Of a DNA stretch of 8,440 bases, positions 1-5,153 are shown in pieces. Below the pieces are notes generated by a model. It had not been told where the DNA came from and did no database searches. It was given only the letters and a program-made list of their open reading frames with translations. Position numbers and translations under genes: made by a program. The DNA comes from Acidaminococcaceae bacterium (GTDB lineage Bacteria; Bacillota; Negativicutes; Acidaminococcales; Acidaminococcaceae), in NCBI GenBank assembly GCA_017443165.1, contig JAFSOW010000008.1, forward strand, positions 1 through 8,440, in the 5' to 3' direction. Each line of letters begins with the position of its first letter. Position 1 is the stretch's first letter.

Positions 1-137
1 ATTTCCACATGGGTTCCTGCATTGCGCACAAACCCTGTCAGTTTATTATCTTTTGCCAAACGACAAACAAGGGGACGGAAACCGACCCCCTGCACTTTTC
101 CGTATACAATTATTGCAACAGTAACATTTTGTTTCAT
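1..137 (-). CDS. hypF: HypF, carbamoyltransferase for hydrogenase maturation (N-terminal 45 codons only)
   Basis: HypF uses carbamoyl phosphate to carbamoylate the C-terminal cysteine of HypE, the first step in making the CN ligands of the [NiFe] active site. Only the N-terminal acylphosphatase-like domain is in the window; the gene continues past the left edge. Translated by hand from the ATG at 137, it begins MKQNVTVAIIVYGKVQGVGF. It has the acylphosphatase signature GKVQGVGFR (residues 13-21, Arg21 catalytic in the family) and GFVRN (35-39, Asn39 catalytic). The GFRP start of the signature helix, followed by LVCRLA, is typical of HypF rather than of free-standing acylphosphatases. The Shine-Dalgarno is weak (caagaa directly before the ATG); an in-frame GTG lies four codons upstream. 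It follows hypB in the same direction, separated by a large palindrome. A stand-alone acylphosphatase is the only real alternative. Confidence 0.85.
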   Translation of the reverse strand, partial: MKQNVTVAIIVYGKVQGVGFRPLVCRLAKDNKLTGFVRNAGTHVE

Positions 138-158
138 TTCTTGTATCACAAATTGGGG

Positions 159-366
159 TTTATTTGCAGACTTATGCGGACAGGGAAAAGCCTGAGCAAA
201 ACATAGGAAAGGATTGCGTTATTCCATGAGATGAAATTCGCCGCCGTGGCGAGGCTGTCTGAGGGACGAAGTCCCGAGTTCCGAAGCCACAGGCGAATAA
301 ATCCATGGAATAGCAATCTTTGACGTTTTTGCGATGCCTTTCCCTGCCGAAAAATCGGCAAATAAA
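159..366. repeat. 208-nt nested imperfect palindrome (MITE/REP-like or structured RNA) between hypB and hypF
   Basis: Arms pair in strict nesting around a centre near 269: 159-167 with 358-366 (tttatttgc/gcaaataaa), 181-190 with 337-346 (cagggaaaag/cctttccctg), 196-202 with 325-332 (gcaaaac/gtttttgc), 212-232 with 301-318 (gattgc..tattccat/atggaatagcaatc), 236-242 with 292-298 (attcgcc/ggcgaat), 246-250 with 286-290 (gtggc/gccac), and a tip hairpin gggac-gaa-gtccc at 263-275. It ends 7 bases after the hypB stop. Size, symmetry and lack of coding sense fit a miniature inverted-repeat element, or a long hairpin attenuating transcription between hypB and hypF. No clear target-site duplication is seen at its ends. 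Short reading frames inside it look like shadows. Confidence 0.75.
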
Positions 367-373
367 TACATAT

Positions 374-1024
374 TCAGAACCCTGCCCGTTGTTTCAGCCA
401 CGCCGCGGCTTCCGCGAAACCTTCCCCGGTCTTGCCGCTGACTTTGAACACGGGCGCCGTTTTATTGAGATGCCGGATGCCTTTCATGAAAAATTCTTCA
501 TCAAAGTCTACGTAGGGCAGCAGATCAATCTTGTTCAGCACAATAATATCCGCTTTTTCAAAGGCCAGGGGATATTTGTAAGGCTTGTCGCTTCCATCCG
601 TCACGCTTACCTGCAGCAGCTTGATATCTTCCCCGATAGAAAACTCTGCCGGGCAGACCAGATTGCCCACGTTTTCAATAAACAAAATACCGGGCTTGTC
701 AAACGGCAGCGCATGGATGGCATTGTGCACCAGCGGCGCGTCCAGATGGCAGGCGCCAAAGGTGTTAATCTGTGTTGCCGCGATGTTTTGCTTGCGCAGC
801 CGTTCCGTATCGATATCCGATTCAATATCGCCTTCGATGACATATCCGGGCACATCCAAATGTTTCAGCAGGTTTTCCAGAGTGGTGGTCTTTCCCGCCC
901 CCGGCGCGCCCATGATGTTCACCGCGAAAATTTTATGTTCCGCAAGATGTTCATGGACATGCTCCGCAATATGGTTGTTCCTTGCGTGGATGTCCACCAT
1001 CACATCCGCTTTCATCATATGCAT
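374..1024 (-). CDS. hypB: HypB, GTPase for nickel insertion into [NiFe] hydrogenase
   Basis: Cytoplasmic SIMIBI-class GTPase that works with HypA to insert nickel into the hydrogenase large subunit. The protein is 216 residues. Walker A is GAPGAGKT (39-46). The nickel/zinc-binding pair at the dimer interface is in FGACHLDAP (Cys92, His93). ENVGNLVCP (117-125) supplies the second conserved Cys124, and NKIDLLPYV (164-172) is the guanine-specificity motif. The N-terminus (1-30) has seven histidines but neither the CxxCGC nickel site nor a long His-rich storage segment, so it is the short form. The start at 1024 is backed by ggaggaagg six bases upstream; further ATGs follow at codons 3 and 4. It lies 49 bases after hypA, probably co-transcribed. 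Its likely client is EchE. Confidence 0.95.
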   Translation of the reverse strand: MHMMKADVMVDIHARNNHIAEHVHEHLAEHKIFAVNIMGAPGAGKTTTLENLLKHLDVPGYVIEGDIESDIDTERLRKQNIAATQINTFGACHLDAPLVHNAIHALPFDKPGILFIENVGNLVCPAEFSIGEDIKLLQVSVTDGSDKPYKYPLAFEKADIIVLNKIDLLPYVDFDEEFFMKGIRHLNKTAPVFKVSGKTGEGFAEAAAWLKQRAGF

Positions 1025-1073
1025 TGGAATCCTTCCTCCGTTTCCAACTCTAACAATTATGGAAAAAAAACAG

Positions 1074-1451
1074 TCAAGTCGCAGGGCCTGTGTCCGCAGC
1101 AGGTTCGTCCTCCACTTCCAGTTCCACGCTTTTCACATAGAATTCTTTCCCAATTTCCGTCGGGCTCCCGTCTCCATCGCAAAACGGACACTGAAAGGAA
1201 AAGCGTTTCCGCTCAAACAGTTTTCCGCAACTGTCACAGCGCAGTTGGGGCTTCACACCTTCAATAACAAGCTTTGCTCCCTCACAGAGCGTACCTTCCG
1301 CCACCACGTCAAAATACATCTGGATGGACTCGCCGATAAAACCGGAGTCTTCCCCCACTACCAGATCGATGCGGCGCACTTTGCCACGCTTTTGCCGGGC
1401 GGTCTCCGAAGCGATCTCCACGATCTGTACAGTTACGGGATACTCATGCAT
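1074..1451 (-). CDS. hypA: HypA, nickel metallochaperone for hydrogenase maturation
   Basis: HypA binds Ni(II) through its N-terminal Met-His-Glu and passes it to the hydrogenase large subunit together with HypB. The 125-residue protein starts MHEYPVT, so His2 and Glu3 are in place; that fixes the start at 1451, with aaggag six to seven bases upstream. The structural zinc site is two CxxC pairs, Cys72/Cys75 (CDSC) and Cys88/Cys91 (CPFC). The closing strand EFYVKSVELEV (103-113) is typical. The last 12 residues (EDEPAADTGPAT) are an acidic/Ala-Pro extension past the usual family end. It lies 66 bases after echF; that gap has only a small hairpin (aagcg-ctgta-cgctt, 1496-1510) and no terminator, so hypA probably belongs to the ech transcript. 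Confidence 0.95.
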   Translation of the reverse strand: MHEYPVTVQIVEIASETARQKRGKVRRIDLVVGEDSGFIGESIQMYFDVVAEGTLCEGAKLVIEGVKPQLRCDSCGKLFERKRFSFQCPFCDGDGSPTEIGKEFYVKSVELEVEDEPAADTGPAT

Positions 1452-1517
1452 GAGTGGCTCCTTCCGGTTTTGCCTGCAACGTATTTTAAGGCAGTAAGCG
1501 CTGTACGCTTCCGATAC

Positions 1518-1949
1518 TTACGCTTTTGGCTGCTCCGCTCCCGCCGCAGTTTTTGCGGCGGCTGCTTTTTTCGCCTGGGCCGCAGCGATGGCCGCCTTCT
1601 GCGCTTCCGTCAAAACCACCTGGGGCTTGGGCGGAGGCGGCGGTCCCTGCAATACTTCTTCCGTCTTTTCGGTAGCAGGCGCCGTATATTCCGTGTCCAT
1701 GGACAAACACTTCTTCGGGCAGTTGCTCACGCACTCTTTGCACTGCACACAGGCAAAACGGTTGATCTTCCAGGTACGGGCGTTACGGTCTACCGTAATA
1801 GCATCGGAAGGACAGTTCCGCATGCACATGCCGCAGAAGATACGGTTATTGATATCGTTAATGACCTTGCCACGGTCGGCTTCGTACACTTTTCTCGGTT
1901 TGAAAGGATATTGACTGGTCGCCGGCGGTTTAAACAGATTGCCCAGCAT
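1518..1949 (-). CDS. echF: EchF, ferredoxin-like electron-transfer subunit of Ech hydrogenase; 5' end probably frameshifted
   Basis: NuoI/HycF-like subunit carrying electrons from ferredoxin towards the EchC cluster on the cytoplasmic side. From the ATG at 1949 it is 143 residues. The second cluster motif is complete: CVQCKECVSNCP, with Cys67, 70, 73 and 77. The first reads R-I-F-C-G-M-C-M-R-N-C-P: Cys39, 42 and 46 are present but the position of the first ligand is Arg36 (codon CGT, one transition from TGT). Residues 100-143 are a Pro then Ala/Lys-rich low-complexity tail. Start problem: the only good ribosome binding site serves the ATG at 1975, which is in another frame. In the echF frame the bases upstream of 1949 encode ELPSFASE, which reads like a native N-terminus, so a base may be missing near 1965-1973. 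Either translation starts at the poorly served 1949 or the gene is damaged. Confidence 0.85.
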   Translation of the reverse strand: MLGNLFKPPATSQYPFKPRKVYEADRGKVINDINNRIFCGMCMRNCPSDAITVDRNARTWKINRFACVQCKECVSNCPKKCLSMDTEYTAPATEKTEEVLQGPPPPPKPQVVLTEAQKAAIAAAQAKKAAAAKTAAGAEQPKA

Positions 1950-1982
1950 CTCGCTGGCAAAAGAAGGTAACTCATCGCCAGA

Positions 1983-1988
1983 CCTCCT
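1983..1988 (-). promoter_or_regulatory. Strong Shine-Dalgarno in front of the out-of-frame ATG at 1975
   Basis: AGGAGG on the minus strand, 7 bases before ATG 1975. That ATG opens a frame (MSYLLLPARCW) that does not lead into EchF, whose frame is offset by one base. The distance from this site to the in-frame ATG at 1949 is about 33 bases, too far for normal initiation. The site therefore marks where echF translation should begin and exposes the apparent frameshift. Confidence 0.7.
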
Positions 1989-2042
1989 TGTTTCAGAATT
2001 CAGTATTTGTAAGCCTCTGCCGCAGCCAACGCGGCGGGTTTT

Positions 2043-2148
2043 GCTTCGTATTCATTTTCTTTCACAGCAAGCAGCTGATACTTCGCTTTCCTTATCTTTC
2101 ACAGAACTGATATATCGCTTCGCTTTTTATCTTTCACAGCAGCTGATA
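2043..2148. repeat. Three tandem ~35-nt repeats spanning the echE stop codon and the echE-echF spacer
   Basis: The unit reads gcttcg-cttt..ttatctttcacagcagctgata on the plus strand. Copies lie at about 2043-2080, 2081-2114 and 2115-2148, with the core ctttcacag at 2059, 2096 and 2131 (periods 37 and 35). The rightmost copy is coding: on the minus strand it is the end of echE, encoding residues CISCCER plus TAA. The other two lie after the stop codon and carry small indels, so they look like duplicated, slightly decayed copies of the gene's 3' end. They make up most of the 177-base spacer before echF, the longest gap within the structural ech genes. Confidence 0.85.
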
Positions 2149-3212
2149 CACGGATCGATGGTCAGAATAATGTTGGGAACGTCTGCCAGGTCGCAGCCCT
2201 GCAGCATTTTTACCAGCACTGCGATGTTGGCGTTGGTCGGTGTGCGCAGGCGGAACCGTTCCAGATTTTTCGTCTTGTTTCCTTTTACATAATACACCGC
2301 TTCGCCCCGGGGCTGTTCCACACGGGTAAAGTGTTCCGCCGCGGGCGGGAAGCCTTTTACCGGTACGGCGATATCCCCGGCGGGCATATTCTCCACACAG
2401 CCTTTGATGATATCTATGGACTGGTACAGCTCCAGCAGACGCACTTTGGCGCGGGCGAAGCAGTCGCCTTCCGTGGCAAGGACCGGGGTGAAGCCCAGGT
2501 CTTTATAAGCGCCGCCTTCGTCCCCCAGGCGGTAATCCTGAGGCACGCCGCTGGCCCGGGCCGTAGGGCCTACGGCGCCAAGAGCCACAATATCATCGTA
2601 AGACACCGTGCCTACGCCCTTCAGCCGGGCATGGATGGTTTCATCATTTAAGAAAACAGCAGCTATCCCGTCGATTTCTTTTTTCAGTTTATCCAGACGT
2701 TTTACGATTTCTTTTAAATCGTTGTCAGGAATATCGCGGCGCACGCCGCCCACCTTGCAGACGGAAAAGATGACCCGGCCGCCGGTTGTCTGTTCGATGA
2801 TGTCCAGAATCGTTTCACGGATGCGCCAGCACTGCATGAACAAACTTTCAAAGCCAAGGGCATCGGCCCCCAGCCCGGCCCACAGCAGATGGCTGTGCAG
2901 ACGGGAAATTTCGTGCCAGATGGTACGCAGGTACTCCGCCCGTTTCGGAATCTCAAGTTCCATCAGACCTTCCACGGCCTTGCTGTAGCCCCAGCCGTGA
3001 CCGAAGGAACAGATGCCGCAGACCCGTTCCGCCACATACACATATTCCTGGAAACCGCGTTTCTCCACCAGCTTTTCCAGGCCGCGATGCACATAACCGA
3101 TGGAAGGAATGGCTTTCACAACTTTTTCGTCCTTCAGTTCCAGATCCAGATGGATCGGCTCCGGCAATACAGGATGCTGAGGACCAAAGGGAATAATTGT
3201 ACTTTTACCCAT
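2127..3212 (-). CDS. echE: EchE, catalytic large subunit of Ech [NiFe] hydrogenase
   Basis: NuoD-related large subunit holding the Ni-Fe active site, where protons are reduced to H2 or H2 is oxidised. It has 361 residues. The N-terminal Ni-binding motif is ERVCGIC (Cys65, Cys68) and the C-terminal one is DPCISC (Cys355, Cys358). NuoD-like blocks such as GPQHPVLPEPIHL (10-22) and IGYVHRGLEKL (38-48) are clear. The protein ends three residues after Cys358 (CER), so there is no peptide for a maturation protease to remove; this is known for Ech and related group 4 enzymes. An extra Cys359 sits beside Cys358. The start at 3212 has AGGAGG eight bases upstream; a longer reading frame to 3308 would overlap the end of echD and give a basic, unrelated N-terminus. 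It starts one base after the echD stop codon, implying translational coupling. Confidence 0.97.
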   Translation of the reverse strand: MGKSTIIPFGPQHPVLPEPIHLDLELKDEKVVKAIPSIGYVHRGLEKLVEKRGFQEYVYVAERVCGICSFGHGWGYSKAVEGLMELEIPKRAEYLRTIWHEISRLHSHLLWAGLGADALGFESLFMQCWRIRETILDIIEQTTGGRVIFSVCKVGGVRRDIPDNDLKEIVKRLDKLKKEIDGIAAVFLNDETIHARLKGVGTVSYDDIVALGAVGPTARASGVPQDYRLGDEGGAYKDLGFTPVLATEGDCFARAKVRLLELYQSIDIIKGCVENMPAGDIAVPVKGFPPAAEHFTRVEQPRGEAVYYVKGNKTKNLERFRLRTPTNANIAVLVKMLQGCDLADVPNIILTIDPCISCCER

Positions 3213-3213
3213 G

Positions 3214-3753
3214 TCAGTTACCTCCTTCCGCCGGATGAGCCGCAGCTGCGGCAGGTTTTGGATTTGCCGCCGGTTTTGCTGCATCTGCCTTTGGCGCTGC
3301 CGCCGCAACTCCCGGTTTTGGCGCCGGCGCTGCCGGTTTGACAGACGCGTCCACGCCCAGCCCAGGCCGCAGGTTCACTTTGATAGCTGCGGCGGGCTGT
3401 TTCGCATTGGCCAGCTCGTGCCAGGGCATAGGCTTGGCAAGCTGGAAAAATTTCCCGTGGTAATCCACTTCCGGGGCGATGAATTCCACATTCAGGCCGA
3501 ACAAATCGTGAATTTCATTTTCCCACACAAATGCGTACCAGTACTGGCTGGTGACGCTCATGACGGAACCGTCCAGGGGCACGATGACCCGCAGGTTTTC
3601 CATCACATAATCTTTATCAAAGCTGTAAGTCAGTTCATAGCCTTCCGAAATCCGGGTACACAGGATCTGCGTCATGCGGTACCCGTCCTTCTTATACCGG
3701 GCCGCTTTCCCCAGCAATTCGGAAGCTTCTGTCTGAATCATTTCCTGTTTCAT
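3214..3753 (-). CDS. echD: EchD, NuoC-like subunit of Ech hydrogenase with an Ala/Pro/Lys-rich tail
   Basis: NuoC/30-kDa-like subunit that packs against the large subunit in the cytoplasmic arm. Family identity rests on YWYAFVWENEIHDLFGLNVEF (71-91), matching the NuoC signature of acidic residues followed by DxFG, plus its place between echC and echE. The globular part ends near residue 134. Residues 135-179 are almost entirely Ala, Pro and Lys (for example KPAAPAPKPGVAAAAPKADA) and end HPAEGGN. This tail takes the protein to 179 residues, longer than I would expect for EchD. It is probably disordered; its role is unknown. The ATG at 3753 overlaps the echC stop by four bases (ATGA) and has AGGAGG seven to eight bases upstream. 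Confidence 0.92.
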   Translation of the reverse strand: MKQEMIQTEASELLGKAARYKKDGYRMTQILCTRISEGYELTYSFDKDYVMENLRVIVPLDGSVMSVTSQYWYAFVWENEIHDLFGLNVEFIAPEVDYHGKFFQLAKPMPWHELANAKQPAAAIKVNLRPGLGVDASVKPAAPAPKPGVAAAAPKADAAKPAANPKPAAAAAHPAEGGN

Positions 3754-4259
3754 TTTCCGGCCTCCTGACTTTTATTTACAGCCACACCGGGATCCAGTTC
3801 CATTTCCCGCAGGGCATGTTTTTCACTGAGCGGAATCGCCAGCGCCTTCTGTTTTTCTTCCAGCACGGCCAGGCCTTTCACCACGCCGTCGATGATGGAT
3901 TCCGGACGCGCCGCGCAGCCCGGCACATATACGTCTACGGGAATGGCCTTGTCCATGCCGCCCAGCATATTGTAGCAGTCATGGAACACGCCGCCGCTGC
4001 AGGCGCAGGTCCCTACCGCGATAACTACCTTCGGTTCCGGGATCTGCTCATAAATCTGTTTAACGACCGGCAGGTTCTGGGTATTCACGCCGCCCGTCAC
4101 CAGAAAAATATCCGCGTGCTTGGGGTTGCCGGTATTCACGATGCCGAACCGTTCCACATCATACAGCGGGGTCAGGCAGGCCAGCACTTCGATGTCGCAG
4201 CCGTTGCAGCTGGAACCGTCATAATGCACGAGCCAGGGGGATTGTTTTATGTAACTCAT
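3750..4259 (-). CDS. echC: EchC, small subunit of Ech hydrogenase (NuoB-like, proximal [4Fe-4S] cluster)
   Basis: Small subunit that carries the FeS cluster next to the Ni-Fe site and relays electrons between EchF and EchE. It has 169 residues. Four cluster ligands are in the expected pattern: SSCNGC (Cys18, Cys21), GTCACSGG (Cys85) and VPGCAARPE (Cys115). There is no twin-arginine signal, as expected for a cytoplasm-facing group 4 enzyme. Residues 131-169 form a charged C-terminal extension. The start at 4259 has a modest aaggaaagg about ten bases upstream. It lies 18 bases after echB and overlaps echD by four bases. The NuoB family is related, but a NuoC-NuoD pair of hydrogenase type beside it settles the assignment. 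Confidence 0.96.
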   Translation of the reverse strand: MSYIKQSPWLVHYDGSSCNGCDIEVLACLTPLYDVERFGIVNTGNPKHADIFLVTGGVNTQNLPVVKQIYEQIPEPKVVIAVGTCACSGGVFHDCYNMLGGMDKAIPVDVYVPGCAARPESIIDGVVKGLAVLEEKQKALAIPLSEKHALREMELDPGVAVNKSQEAGK

Positions 4260-4277
4260 ATAGCCGCATCCTTTCCT

Positions 4278-5153
4278 TTAACGCATATACATCAGAAACG
4301 CAACATTCGCGAAACCGGCCGCCAGCGTCACCACCCAGGCCGAAGACAGCATATGTTCCCACTTCACGCGGGAGCAGCAGTTGTCAACCAGGATATCGCT
4401 GAAATAGGTAAACGCGCACATGGCAATTCCCAAAACCGGGCTCCAGGCCGGCGCCCAGGTGAAGAAAAGGTACACAAAGCCAAGCAGCAGTACATTTTCA
4501 TACCAGTGAGCCAGTTCGATCATGGCCAGCGTGGGGCCGGAAATCTCCGTCAGCGCGCCCTGGATCAATTCCTGATGCACTTCATGGGACATGGATAAAT
4601 CAAAAGGCGATTTGCGGAATTTAATCAGCAGGATATAGCAGAGGCCGATAAAAATACCTGGCATATAAATAAAATTCATGGCCGGGGACTGGACGATCTC
4701 TTTGGCGTCAAAGGTGCCGCAGTGGAGATAAAAGCCCAGCGCCACCAGCAACATCATAGGCTCGTAGGCCATGGTCTGGGCCAGTTCCCGTTCCGCGCCC
4801 ACCTGGCTGTAGGGAGAGTTGGAAGCGTAAGCGGCGATCACGAAGCACACGCTGGCGATGGTCAGGGTGAAAATCACCAGCAGCAGGTCGCCGTGGGCGA
4901 AGAAGAAGAAACCGCTTAATATGGCGAACAGCAGAAAGCCCCGGATGTAAAAACGCTGGGCCTTGTTGACCGCCACGGGCTGTTTGTCCCGCAGCTTGAA
5001 GAAATCGTAAAAGGGTTGCATAATAGGAGGCCCTACCCTGCGCTGCATGCGGGCGGAAATTTTCCGGTCGATGCCGGCCAGCAGACCGCCGATAACGGGA
5101 GCCAGGATCAGATAAACGATTCCTGACACAATGTTGCAAACCATATCAGACAT
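4278..5153 (-). CDS. echB: EchB, NuoH-like integral membrane subunit of Ech hydrogenase
   Basis: Membrane protein that anchors the cytoplasmic arm and links it to the ion-translocating antiporter-like subunit. It has 291 residues with about eight hydrophobic spans. NuoH-family landmarks are the first cytoplasmic loop DRKISARMQRRVGPP (29-43), the acidic ERELAQTMAYEP (121-132) and SPFDLSMSHEVHQELIQG (182-199) with its several glutamates and histidines. The ATG at 5153 is chosen over a GTG at 5162 because AGGAGG lies eight bases before it. The start overlaps the echA stop by eight bases (ATGTCTGA), so the two are translationally coupled. The protein ends in a short FLMYMR tail. Confidence 0.95.
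   Translation of the reverse strand: MSDMVCNIVSGIVYLILAPVIGGLLAGIDRKISARMQRRVGPPIMQPFYDFFKLRDKQPVAVNKAQRFYIRGFLLFAILSGFFFFAHGDLLLVIFTLTIASVCFVIAAYASNSPYSQVGAERELAQTMAYEPMMLLVALGFYLHCGTFDAKEIVQSPAMNFIYMPGIFIGLCYILLIKFRKSPFDLSMSHEVHQELIQGALTEISGPTLAMIELAHWYENVLLLGFVYLFFTWAPAWSPVLGIAMCAFTYFSDILVDNCCSRVKWEHMLSSAWVVTLAAGFANVAFLMYMR

Noticed and set aside
9..206. Plus-strand frame of 65 codons at the left edge
   Set aside because: It is antisense to the hypF start, whose acylphosphatase motifs are unmistakable.
146..401. Short minus-strand frames inside the palindromic element
   Set aside because: They are translations of the inverted repeat in different frames and have no ribosome binding site; not treated as genes.
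320..1267. Plus-strand open frame of 315 codons
   Set aside because: Antisense shadow of hypB and hypA, beginning inside the palindrome; no recognisable protein features.
585..1970. Long plus-strand open frame of 461 codons
   Set aside because: It lies antisense across hypB, hypA and echF, all of which have clear family motifs and ribosome binding sites; its translation is rich in Arg, Ser and Cys and shows no domain.
1790..1975. A separate 61-codon gene starting at the well-served ATG 1975
   Set aside because: After a few codons it only shadows echF in another frame; a frameshifted echF start explains it better.
3213..3308. Longer EchE with 32 extra N-terminal residues
   Set aside because: The extension overlaps the echD tail in another frame, is unusually basic, and the ATG at 3212 has an excellent Shine-Dalgarno site.
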